From positions 700,001-764,000 of the forward strand of contig JARHVA010003263.1 in NCBI GenBank assembly GCA_037957365.1: a stretch of DNA of 64,000 nucleotides, written 5' to 3'. This DNA comes from Torreya grandis. Lineage: Eukaryota > Streptophyta > Pinopsida > Cupressales > Taxaceae. The notes beneath the pieces are model-generated. The model had not been told where the DNA came from. It saw only the letters and a program-made list of their open reading frames with translations, and searched no databases. Positions 1-12,671 of the stretch are shown here, piece by piece. Positions within the stretch are counted from its first letter, which is position 1, and each line of letters opens with the position of its first letter. The position numbers were made by a program, and so were the translations under genes.

Positions 1-1350
1 TCATATATTTTATCTATCTTGTCTATTGTGTGTGGCCCTTGTAACTTTTTTTAAATTTTTCTTGAACATTTATATGATATTATTTTTAGTATGTGTAAAA
101 CTTGAACATGTCCATTGTTATTGGACTTTGGCCCTATGTTTTGTGTGATATTTTAACATGTCCCTTATTTATGACATTATTAATTTATATTACTTGCTTA
201 TATTTTATTTGTATATGCAAATATTTACTTATGTGACATCTAAACATGTCCCTTATATGAATCCCTTAGCCTTATTATATGGTATTATGTTTGTTTTTTT
301 GTATGCTTGTTGAGATTTTTAAGTTTGATGAGTGTCAATATCTGTATCATACACTAAATAATGCATAAGATACTAATTATACATTCCATTACTATGATAT
401 TAATTTAATACATTTTATAGTCCTTGCCTCATGTTACATATATAATTCAAATGACATATATCTTACCATGCTAAGACATAATTTTCACATATGCTACATT
501 ATTTATGATTACATCTTACTAGGCATGTTGCAATTAACTTTTATTTTGAGATGAGGGACTTTGAAGATAAATTTGATCACCTCAAAAGCCAGCATTTTGT
601 GGGATTTTCATATATCATATAATACTTTTAAAAATTACTAATAAATTTTGGTACAAAATACAATTTCAAAGGTTTCAAAAGGTTTAAAAATTAGTCATTG
701 GAATAAATTATGGGGGAATATTCCATTCCTATGAATTCACATTTAAAGAGGAATGTAAAAATTCATATAGTTTTGAGTGCATGATACATTTTCATGCACA
801 AGTTTCAAATAGAACTCACATTTACATATAGTTATAGATACTACATTTATCAATAAGAGCATGATACAGATTATACTATTCTTAAAATTTACAAATAATA
901 TTTGCTAATTTTAGACATGGTATGATAATGTATGTTTTACATTCTATTTTTATAATGCATTTAGTAAAAAAATTGCAATTTCATCTACAATCCATCTACA
1001 GTGGTTAATTTAGTTAAAGTGCATAATACATAATGTAGAGGTTCCAAGCCCTCTAAAATTAAGTTTGTAAATAGATTATGGATTTCAACCCATTTCACCT
1101 CTTTGGGTTATAAATACCAACATAATAAATTGATTTTTCTGTCTCTCTCAATGGTTTTTATTTTCTACATAATTTAAACTCAATTTGAGGCTTGATCACC
1201 CTAAAATTTTGTATTGTTTTAGCTAAAGAACAACCTCTCCAAGTGATTTATGGGAAGAACCAATTATACAATGCTTCAAGTGAGTATCATCTCCAAGAAA
1301 AGTTAAAATAGAAACATTGGTTCACATATAAATGTGTATTCCTTCCCATT
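1..1350. repeat. Dispersed non-coding repeat, partial copy 1
   Basis: This AT-rich stretch has no credible coding sequence. It shares its order of motifs with about 6.85-8.4 kb and 45.3-48.6 kb: the phrase around 'aacatgtccc' with 'ggcc..ttggcc' near the start, a 'gagatgag.gact' block near 550 (compare 7,340 and 46,160), and a block near 1,300-1,390 that matches 8,300-8,400. The copies are strongly diverged. The left side is cut by the window edge, so this is a truncated member of the family. The element type is unknown. Confidence 0.5.
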
Positions 1351-2149
1351 TTTTTAATATTTTCAAATTCTAGTTACATTTAAGCTTTTAGTTTTCCATA
1401 TGAGCCTGCCTCTTTCCTACACCCATCTTTACTAGTGGTTGTGCCCTCTCTCTGCATTTGTATCTACCTCATGGCCTCTCTCACTAGTCTAAACCAGCTC
1501 ACCTAAGCTGGAATAAATGGTACACTCAAATACTCTAGTGTCATAGGGCCATATAAATGTAGAGTCTCATTTAGGATGTCATGGAGTGATCTCTTAACTA
1601 GGGACCCTCATATCTCCTCCTCATCCTTAGGTACAATTTAAAAATCACACTAGATGGATATTAAATCACTATCATATATCACAATATCTATCTATCTTTC
1701 AAATTAAATATTAAGAAATAAATTAATCATATTTTTGTTACCTATCTATGTCTTGATTACTATAGCCTCACCATCTGCATGACTACCTAGCATAGTCTCC
1801 CCATCTGTGTGACCTCCTAGTACCTCCTATGTAGGTCATCTCCTCAGCTTGAACTTGATTATCATGGCTCATGTTTATCTCAGCCTATGCTTTAGAAATA
1901 TCTCACTCATCTATGTCTCTTATGGATCTTTTACTGACTCACTAAGGATGATGATGGTCTCCTCTCTCTCTTCCTACCTCCAATGATGTCATGTCTTCAA
2001 TGGTTGTATCTCATCTCTCTATGGATCTAGTGGTGGTACATTTGGTACCATTACCTCTACCTCCTCCTCCTACTTTGCCTCTCATCATGTCTGACCAGTC
2101 CATGGTCACTCTTGGCATGGTCATAGTGTCAAACTCATTATCAATGGTC

Positions 2150-3000
2150 TAAATCTCCTTTTCCCTCATAGTTCTCTCAAATGCCAAGTCCACTACTCAA
2201 TAATGAGTATTGATGTCACTAGATGAGGTAGACCCATCTATCTTATCACCCATGCCACTATATGTGGCTCTTTCCACCATGTATATTGTCTTATCACCTC
2301 TCTAACACTAGTCCAACCATGTGCCAGCTCTCCCAAGTAGCTTCTAGTTACTCATATGGTTGCCATGCTATGTTGATGCATCTCACCATCCAAAATGCTA
2401 TCACATGGGGCATGGCCTAAACTACCTAGTCCTCTTCTCATCTTCTCACTCGAGGTGACCTATCATCAATCACATGGGGAAACCCAACTAGTTGATACAT
2501 AAGAAATCTCTCATATATCTATGTTGTTAGTAGTATGATCAATCCCATAGTCTTTTTCCCTTTGAATTGCATCTCATATAGATCATGCATGAGCTAGACC
2601 TAGATGATAGAGCTTATATCATATAGCACCCCCTCTTCTAAGATCATCCTACTCAAGGATACCATGTATAGTGGTACCTTTCCATCCAACTTATGATACA
2701 ACACCTACTGTGTCATAAGGTCTATCATTGCCTTTTGGAGATCTAAAATTTGTGATATATAGACTTGATCCATGTTAACTTTCCACCTTGGTAGTATCAT
2801 CTTTGAGCCTGTAACACACATGGCTAAGGCTCTCCTCTCCTCTCTACTATCTAGTATCCCTATGGTCACTAGTGTTCCTACCATAGGTAGCCCAAGGATA
2901 ACATGGACATCCTCTAGTGTGATAGCCACCTCTATCACATCCCCATCCACCTCCCATCTAAAGGTGTTAGTCAACTATTCCAAAAAACCAAGGAACATGA
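2150..3000 (-). pseudogene. Plant mobile domain (PMD / MAIN-like) pseudogene fragment
   Basis: On the minus strand an open stretch (2,974 down to 2,705) encodes a domain with the motif AITLEDVHVILGLP, preceded by a TFRW-type start. This is the hallmark of the plant mobile domain (TITLEDV..L.GLP.DG), which occurs in transposons and in MAIN/MAIL host proteins. The same frame continues to about 2,150 through segments such as LYHKLDGKVPLYMVS and FLMYQLVGFPHVIDD. It is broken by several TAG codons where the domain tends to have Trp or Gln. No start, catalytic domain or complete gene is visible. I call it a decayed PMD gene, probably transposon-borne. The assignment rests on motif recognition only. 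Confidence 0.55.
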
Positions 3001-3009
3001 CTAATAGGT

Positions 3010-5690
3010 CTATACTCAGGGGTATCCTACACATGTATGTTATACCTCCTAGACCTATGGATATTAGTCTAGCCCTATTTATGTATTTTAGTCTTTCCAA
3101 CAAGTTTGGTAGCTAAAAAATACCAAATAATCTCTAGAACCATCATTGTCTCTATAATCAAGAAATAACAAATGATGTATTAGTTCCTCCATGTCATGTA
3201 TAATCATAATACATTCTTTACACATTCTATTTATAATTGTAAACAAGTATAATTTATTAATTTATTATCTTTTTTAGCTTATTTTGTTCCACCTTGCCCT
3301 TATTTGGTTATTTTAGATGATTCTAGCTCTCTTTCAAAAAAAATCACACTTTTCCATGCTTTCTCTAGTTCCATGGTCAACCTAGTTTGACTAAAAAATT
3401 TCCTATTTTTCTCCACATTTCTTATTTTCCTTCTTATCCTCCTTTCTCTAGTGTTAAGTTTCAATTTTGGCCCTTATAGACTAACTGGATACCTTGCATT
3501 AAGTTTTTAGCTTCTAAAATGTGCTAGGTCGACCTATATCCTCTAGATTGACCACATGGATTTTACCCTGATTTACTCTACTAGGTCGACCTGGTTGACC
3601 TAGTAGGTTTTAATGTGTCGACCTAACACATTTTACCAAAAACTTGCCTTTTATGGCTTTTTCCCTAATTCATTCTAACCCATTTCCCATCTTCCCATTT
3701 CCCTCCATTAGAATCTAATTTTGTTCATTTTTATCATATATAAATGCTTAAAATTAAAATTTTATCAAAATTCACTTAATTCATTTCAAATTTCAAAATA
3801 TAGTTTGAGATTCTTAGATGCATATTTGTATTGTACTTGATCTCAATCTTGGAGCTACCTCTATCTAGCATGTCATTCCCTCACCATTATAGCTTTTTTT
3901 CTCTCCAGAGGTCTTTTTCTCCTCTTACAATGCAAAATAATAAAATGAATTCTCTTTTTCATATTTAAAACTACTTTTTAGCAACTAAAATCCTTCATTT
4001 TTTTTCCTTTAGATTCCTTCTTTTTCTCATATCTTTATTTATATTCATCTATTTAGAAAAACATAAAATGTGTTAGATTTGAGATGGTGTAGAGATTATT
4101 TTCCACTATTATATGCCTATCTTCCAAAAAAATTGATTTTTGGCTATTTTTGCACTAACATCTATAGGTTCGCCTAGTGTGCTTTACATTGGACACCTTC
4201 ACTTTCTTGCAGTCTTCTTATTTATTTTCAGCACTAAGGTAAGTTAAGGGTATGTGTTTTTAAATTCTATCCTTTCATTTATATTATTTTATTCTTACTA
4301 CACTTTACTTAGAATCAGCGTTATGTGTCATCATGTTCTATCCCGAAGCACCATCTCATGTTATAATTACGTGACATGTGATGAGCTTCAACTGGGGTAT
4401 ATATATACACATAATATTTTCACACTTTTATTGATTATTGACACTTTGTATCTTTGAAAAACCTATATTCTCAATCTCTCTGAGTGCATGCCTTAAAGGG
4501 TGCATTGGAAAATGGGTGGACAGACCTTTGGTGCTTCTTAAGATTGTTATTCCTTTTACCACTTGTTATCTACACTCTTGTCTCCTAAAACCTTGAACCC
4601 TAAGCTTATTTCTCTATTTTCTATCTATTCCCACCATTTTTCATGTTTTATCCCTCATTTCTTACCTTGTTTCCCTTTTGACCTGTTTAGTAAGCTAGGT
4701 TGACCTGGTCGACCTAGCTTATTCTAGGGATACTTTGCCTTTCCTTATTGCCTTGCATCCCAATTGACCTAGAATAGACTTTAGGCATTTTCCCAATAAT
4801 ATTCTAGGTTGACCTAATTGACCTAGCATAGCTAACATGTTTGAAAGTCTTTAGGGTGAGATATTACTATATATACAAGGTCATTCCTTACCATTTCATT
4901 AGAGAGTTAAATTAAGAGAAGAAGTGCAAATGAACATCTGCTTATTGACCATTTTACTCAAATAATAAAGCTTTAGTGTTCAATACTTTATTTTAGAGCT
5001 CTAATCTTATCTTTTGGATAACTATTTTGGATGATTAGGTAGGTCACGTAGCCTAGAGATAATTTATCTTGGTTTTCCTTACAAGCCATAACAATCTATT
5101 ACGAAGCACCATTGGCCAAGGGAGAGCTTGAGACTCATTAGGTTTATCTTCAAAGGTAAGTATTCCTAAATTTATTTCTCATTTGTAAGAGTTAATAGAT
5201 AATGTAGTATGTATTCTTCTCTTCCATGTATTAGGATTTTGTATACATTGACGTGAGCATATGTCTCCTATACATGTTTAGTTTAGTTGTTATTTACTTG
5301 TTTTTCTCTAACTTCCACTTTGTTCCAAAAGATTTGGTGAGCACTATATTAGTTTAATTTTATTGTTATTAGATTAGTTTAATTTATTTTTTATTATAAT
5401 AAGTGAATACATAAACCATAAGACTCTTTTAGGGTTTTTGTGTGATTATGTTAGACTGTAGGCTTTGGCACCCTGCCTAACATGATGTGTTGTGATAGAT
5501 GATACAAGTGATCCCCTAATCAGGTCTATCAGATCCTCATATTGGTCATGTTCATTATTAAAAAGTGTGTGCCATAATTAGAAGTGAAGGTGTGATATAT
5601 CTTATCCAATATAGGATTTATTCATGCACACCATGTAATTTTGATTGCATACACACTTAAGTCATGTATTCTATCATTTAGCAATTTATA
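3010..5690. other. AT-rich spacer with clustered GTCGAC palindromes
   Basis: No gene is supported here. Two clusters (3,517-3,625 and 4,690-4,835) contain repeated variants of CTAGGTCGACCTAG, a self-complementary motif, in both perfect and T-substituted forms. A related single site is near 3,372. The rest is AT-rich and featureless by eye. Short open frames, such as one at 4,254-4,457, show no recognisable motif and are probably chance. Confidence 0.5.
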
Positions 5691-6110
5691 TATAGAGGCA
5701 TACTTACACTATTATATACTAAGAAAAGATTCACTATTATTCAAAAAAATTATTCTAATCACTTGAATTATTCCAAATCCTATTCTATCATATCCAAATA
5801 AAAACATGATCAAGTACTCAATCCATCTCTATATGCATTCATATAGTCAAAGGAACATAATTACACAAAGCACTCTAAATGGGAGAACCACATGGGATTC
5901 AATTCCCTCTTAGATTATTAATATGTGTGAAAATTTTAGACATCATAGAGGTGATTGGGGTTAACTTATCCTATTACACCCCTTATTTCAATTTTGTAGG
6001 TATTCAATCATTGCAAGCCCTATTATGGCTCTATCTTTGGAGAATTCATTTTCTGGTTTTCCACATGCATTTGATGGTCAAATATTTATATGTAGACCTA
6101 ATTTAAGTTT
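5690..6110. repeat. Dispersed non-coding repeat, short copy 2
   Basis: The block 'gggagaac.a.atggg.tt.aa.ttccct', followed by 'ggtgattg.gg' and then 'attaca', recurs at about 9,240-9,350 and 49,945-50,045. The upstream 'atagtcaaagga' segment is also shared with 9,200. This is a short, diverged member of the same family. It contains an open frame at 5,879-6,106, but that frame is not conserved in the other copies. Confidence 0.5.
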
Positions 6111-6499
6111 TTTCACATGATCATGAACTCATTTATTGATTTTTATCAAAATATAGGATCGATAATTGCATGAATATAGTGTTATTCAATCATGTCCCAA
6201 TTTAGATGATGTTATGCTTCATCATTTAGATCCAACTTATGGGTGATTAAAGATTCAGTCCATGTCTTTTCAATTTGAACATTTTAACATATTCACATAG
6301 TTAGACCTCAAATATAAATAGCTAAATTTTTCATTTCATTTCATATTTAGTCTTATTTCAATTGATTTCACTTTATCATCTTTATTATTTTAAATTTCAT
6401 TATACTTGTCACAAGTTGAGTTACAACATTCTATTTTAATGTATTTAGTTTATCATAATTAGGGTTAATTCACATATTAATTAAAATTATGATAAAATA

Positions 6500-7862
6500 G
6501 TTGGTAAATGGAATATTATTTTCTATATACACATGCATTTTGTGATATATTTTAGTGTGATACATGACATACATTATATATGTAATCTTATATGTTGTAA
6601 TTCCCTTCTACCCAATGACTATGCTAATGTTTGGGGCATCTTCTTTTATAACTTAAATTTTTATATATCTATGAACTCAAATGAAATTTTGAGATACATA
6701 TCTTATAAATTTATTATCAAATCAAAAATATATTACATTTTTATAAATAGATGTCCTATTTTTCTAAAATATATGGCATTGATACATGTCAGTGGATTAA
6801 ACTAGTTTTCACTTGTTCTATGTTCCTTTCATGTTTTGTATCATAATAGGATTAACATCACTTTCGTATTTTGTGTATCCCTTTTCCTTTGAGTGAAAAT
6901 TATTTGATCATATCAATGAAATAATTATTTTATATGTAATATATTTTAACATTTCTATTTCCCTTTAGTAGCGTTTTGTGTATAATCCTTACTTGTGGAG
7001 ACATTTGAACATGTCCCATGTATGTGGCCTTTGGCCTTATTATATGCAATTTTGTAACATTGTTTTGTTTTGTACTTTTGTTTTTGTTGATCTTGATTAT
7101 TGGTGCCATAAATCCTATCATGGACTCTTATGGAATATTATACTTCAAATATGTTTACTTTACTATGTAGTTAATTTATAAATTTATCTGTACTTAACAT
7201 TTTTATGCCTTGTATTCAATATGTTACATACATTGTTTAATGGAATTAAAATTATGTGATTACATAATATACAATATTATGACATAATATTATAATTTAA
7301 TATATTTTTATCACATGATATAATTAACTCTTCTTTTGAGATGAGTGACTTGCAAGCTAAATCTCTCATCTCAAAATATGGAAATCAAAATGGATTTCAT
7401 TGTAGATAAAAACCTCCATAAACAAATTTGGTACATAATATAGTTTGTAAAAATATAGATAATAGATTTTTAAAGACTCAAAATAAATGAAAAAATCATA
7501 TTCTACAAGAGAGTACATGGTTTTAAAGATTTAAAATGATTCAAAAATCAAACATATGACATGTATTAGAATATCAATACATATTAAGCGTAATATGATA
7601 GGCATATGCTCTCATTTTTAAAAAATTTGAGGCACAAAATCATACACACTTGAATGCATATGCATGGTCATGTGAAAAATAATTACAACAAAAAATCCAC
7701 AAATTACAAATACATTACAATTGAGCATATAGGTGAATAGTAGTCTTATCATTGTCATATATTCAAAATGAAAAATATACTTACTCATGCCCAAGCATAC
7801 TCAAATATTAAAAATTAAATGTTTGAAAGTTTAAATATTTAAAATTAAAATTTTCAAAGTGA

Positions 7863-7931
<69 letters not shown>

Positions 7932-10050
7932 TCAAAGATAAAAAAACATTCATTTAAAATAATATTCTATGAAAAATGTAGTCATGATGTAGGAACAAAT
8001 ATTATTTATTCTATTTTGATCATGGAAAATATAATCTATATCTATCGATAGTGATGTGATTCAAATATGTGTGGGTGATGTATGTATGTGTCTAGTGATA
8101 CTCAATGGCACTGGAATCACATCTAATATACCTAACATGGTTCCACCTTTTAGGGTTATTAAATTTGTGTACTATTCTATATTCATGAGAGTTGGAATAC
8201 CAACCCAATAGATTTATTTGCTATTCAAATTAGGAATCCATCATTATTAATTCTTAATTGGTTAAAATTTTACAAGTGATTCAATAAATGGGCATGGTTC
8301 TCCATTACCAATTTTCATGTTAAGGTAATTTTAGTTTCACCTATATACATGTGTATGCCTCCATTTTTCTCTTTTAAAACCTTTAAATTTTCAAGGTTCA
8401 GCTTTTTCAAAATGCATAATTGACTATTTCATGATTTGTTTAGTTTTTTTCTAAATTTGAGTTTCATGCACAATTGAAGTATATTCTCAAAGGCAAAGTG
8501 TTTATACATTCTCAGAAACTCTTTCTTCTTTACTCTATAAATTTCATTTTTATAACAAATGGGGGGATTTGGGGTGTGGGAGTAGATGTAGACACGTAAA
8601 TTTGGTCACAAGTACTTGACAATGTTAATTATTGACATATTCCAAAACACATGACTTATGTTCAAATACATTACTCTTATTACCATTTATCCAAGTCATT
8701 CATCTAGATGTAGGATCAACCCTTTGATTTCCTTTACTATTGTACAAAAATTTCAATGTCAAATTCTCAAGTTGTATAAAATCACCTTTGGATTATCTTC
8801 AATAGAGGACAAGTGTCCCTAACCCTCATAGGCAAGTTCACACTCAATAGACAAGGGTACAATGTGCCATTGACCACTTAGGTCAGTCATGGCCCACACC
8901 AAATAATGGATAGTTTAGGAAATTCAAAAGATCATTATAGGTCTTCTTACACATTTAACATGGTAAATTATAATAAAAAATCAAATGATTCTACTATAAA
9001 TACATGTAAATATTGATTCATTTTTACCGCTTTATAGTTACTTTGTATAAACATATAAAATTTTACACATTGAGTAAATCTACCCTACTCTTTCCAAATT
9101 CTAAATTACTTACAAAGAGAAACCATAATCCAAGTCAAAATCCTCATAAATAAAGCTAAGAGCTATTATTGTCAAGTACTAAATCCAATATCTAACTACA
9201 TATGTATAGTCAAAGGAGAAAACTTCCACAATCACTATAGTTGTGAGAACTATGTGGGATTGAATTCCCTCCTTATAGTATTGGATATCTAGGTGGTAGT
9301 TAATCATGAAGTGGGTGCTTGAGGTCATCTCAACCCATTACACTTCGCTCATTTTCTAGTAGGTTCTCAAGCTATCAACGAGTCCTAAGGGCTTAAAATA
9401 AAAAATAAGACAAATAAATATTTATACACAACTAATTCTTAGTTTTGACATATCATATGAATCAAAATCCATTGGCACAAAAGGCACATCAATAAGTTTT
9501 TACATAGTAAGCTAGTATAAGTCTATAGTCAATGAATTCAGATGCATTGGGTCATTATCCTCATATAGTGGACCTATATGGAGACATATTATAATTTTCT
9601 CTCTAATTTTTCACTTCCATATTCATTATTTCTCTATATTTTCTTCTTAGTAGTCTATCACAGTTAATTGGGACAAGCTTCCAATCAATGGATTGGAATG
9701 CACTGTGCCACTATCCACCTACAATAGACCTATTTAAATTCTATTTTTTATCTTAATTTCAATATTGAGCTTGAAAATACACTTGTTATTATCATGTTTA
9801 TATTCAAATATTCAAAATAATCAATTAGGTATCCATTTGTGAGTCAATTATATTTTTTCTTAGTACTTTGCCAAAGTATCAATTAACCATATTTAGTAGT
9901 TTATCAAAATAAGAATAATTGAATATCATATATATTTAGCTTTATAATATTTCTATTTTTATGCCTATATAATCAAAAAAACATTTTTTAATAAAAAATA
10001 GGGTAAAACAAAACTCAAACGCCCATTGACTAGTTACACTCATACTCCTT
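6500..10050. repeat. Dispersed non-coding repeat, copy 3 (about 3.5 kb)
   Basis: This segment is collinear with 45.3-50.7 kb in the same orientation. Matching landmarks include the 'gagatgagtgacttg' block (7,340 and 46,160), the 'cac.aaatcatacac' block (7,640 and 48,100), the 'tctcaaag..aaagtgttt' block (8,485 and 49,210), 'ctataaatacat' (8,995 and 49,700) and 'gggacaag' (9,670 and 50,208). Identity is moderate and punctuated by indels. No coding capacity was recognised. Termini and class are undetermined; it could be LTR material of a large element. Confidence 0.6.
7867..7929. repeat. (TA)n microsatellite
   Basis: An uninterrupted alternating TA tract of about 60 bases inside dispersed repeat copy 3. 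The homologous place in the 45-50 kb copy has no such tract. Confidence 0.95.
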
Positions 10051-12671
10051 ATTGATTTTTTTTTAAGTTTAAAATTAAAATATTGGTAATAATGAATGCA
10101 TTTTTATTAAATATTTTTAAGTTCTCATTTAAAATTTGTGTCACTTTCTATGTTTTTATTTTGAATCATTATATATTTGCATTAATTAAATCTAAATATC
10201 ATAAAAAATATCAAATGAATAATGTACAAACTCAAGCTTTACTCAATTCATATCATTTCAATATTCAATCTAAGTTTTTACCTATCACAAAAATGCATAA
10301 AATGGCATGAATGACTTAATTTATTCCTCTTAATCCTACATCATAAAGTTATATTAACCACCATCATGTTACTATTATTCTTCCAAGGTCAATATTATAC
10401 TCCAATGTCCATGGTATCAAAACTATATGATGATAAGTTCCTCACCCACCCACCAAAATGAATGTGGTCAACATGTTCTTTCACAACACCACCACTTCCC
10501 ACAATATAATAAGATAAATTTTAGGGTTATGATATCATCAATAAATTTAAGAATACCTTAAAATTTCTATTTTTAATTTATTAAAAATATAAATAGTGTT
10601 AAAATATATCTTACATGATGATTTATGATTTAGAAATCTTCCTAGTGATACATAACCAACATCAATTGCTTCTATAATGATGTCAAAAAAATCATCACTT
10701 TCAATAACGAATTATTCCCTCCTAAATACATCATAGAGAATCTATTCCACTATTCATGTAGTCTCAGATACATGGCAAACTAATCAAGTATTTTTTGGTC
10801 ACTAATGGTTTAGGAGCATATATTTTCATCTCTACTATATTACAATAATTGAATATTGATTTTTAAAACATAAAAAAATCAAAACAAAATATTAGAATAT
10901 TTGATAACACCCCTCACCAACCAATTGGATCTATCACATTAGACTTTATAGTAGCCCCTAAAATAGTGCCTACTATTTTTCAATTCATTTCCAATGTTTT
11001 ACACTAAAATTTATGTATAAGGATACCTTATATTCTTGACACGGAGGTGGTACCTTATACATTCCATAAATGTGTCAAATTTATAGATGATAGATACAAA
11101 TATTCTCTTTAATCATATAATATGCCTTTTTGATAATTAAAAATGACTCAATCACAAATTGCGGATCATTCTATTATACCACATGCACAACCCATCACAT
11201 TTGATTGCATGCATGTATATGAGGTACGCAATCCAAACACAAAATATGATAAAATACTAATAAAATTAAATAAATAAGATACATATAAAAAGTTACCAAC
11301 CACTATCCATTAATAAAAATCATTAAACAAGATACATAGAAATATTTATGAACCATTCTCCAACAAGAGGAGAAAATACTAGATTTCCCTTTTTAGACAA
11401 TTTTGAAGATCATAATTACATATTAGTATGATAGTGATGATGATGATATGTAAAATATATAAAATGAAAAGTTACATAATCTAAGTGGGTAAATGCATGG
11501 AGTTGGAGGACAATTTATTGGACATTTATCATAACACATGCACATTATAACCATAACACATATGTGTTATGTCCATAACATGCACACATTATTTAGGCTC
11601 AAAATTCCAAAGCCATAATGTGTATGAATTATTTATTTCACATAATGTGTACATGTTATCTAGTCTATAAAACATGTTTGCATTATTTTTAGTGAAAATA
11701 ATGCATATGTTTTATGTTTAATTTCAATAATGTGTACACATTATTGAAACTATAAACAAAAAAATAAAAAGGCCCAACCCACAGGCATATTCATTTTATT
11801 TGTATTTTCCTATTTTATATGTCCTTATCTATGCTAAACCATGATCATTTTATGCTTGGACGAGGATTAAAACATGCCTTAATCATTTGATACCTTGTTG
11901 GGTTAGCAAATCCACCACACAATGGAGGTTAGTAATAAAAAACTAAACCTATTAACACTATATTTTTGGCAATTTTTTATTTGCATTGTTTAATTGTTAA
12001 ATCCTATTTTTTTAAAAACCCATTACACTGTAAGAGACCAACATGATAAATTCCCTCCTATCCCTCCTCCTAAACCTATACCTAACCCTCATAACCCTTG
12101 TATCCCTTGTATCCCTCCTAAAATTACATAATATCCCCCAAATAGTTAGGAGGATCTAACTACACATATAGTGGAAAACAAAATAAAAAATAAATAAATA
12201 ATTAGGAGAATGAGGGACCCCACATTGACCAACACCTATAAAACCTATTTGGCTAATACCCTAGAGTCAATATTAGGTCAAGTTTACTCAATAATAAGTC
12301 AAATTAATATACGGGCATCATAGGGATAGATTTAGGGCTTACTATGCTGAAAAATTATTAGTAAGTGAGGTGAAGGACAAATAAATATAAAAATACCTAA
12401 TTTTTGCCTTATTCATCAACCCAAAAACCAATACACCTTATACACTATCCATTAAATGCTTCTTGATCCATTGATGTGAACATAATTTTATTAGAAATAA
12501 TTTATAGGACCAATGGTGAGTGGTGTTTGATTACCCATTGTGTAATAACCACAAGTTCCCATTGTATTTTTTGAGGAAAATCTATTGTGATTTTTTACTT
12601 GATTATATTCCCAACTATTTTTATTATGGTCAGTTTCATGGTCAAGGGAAAGACTTTGTGCAGGATGAACA
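10051..12671. other. AT-rich spacer with TAATGTGTACACATTA-like cluster
   Basis: No gene is supported. Between about 11,520 and 11,760 there are many direct and inverted variants of a palindromic motif built from 'cataatgtgta', 'acatgttat' and 'aatgtgtacacatt'. A smaller cluster of the same words lies at 43,000-43,080, followed in both places by a short run of A/T and then 'cca'. Near 12,050-12,120 there is a run of short 'ccctcctat'-like repeats. The last 150 bases form the left flank of the large LTR element; one open frame at 12,520-12,771 crosses its border and is not recognisable. Confidence 0.45.
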
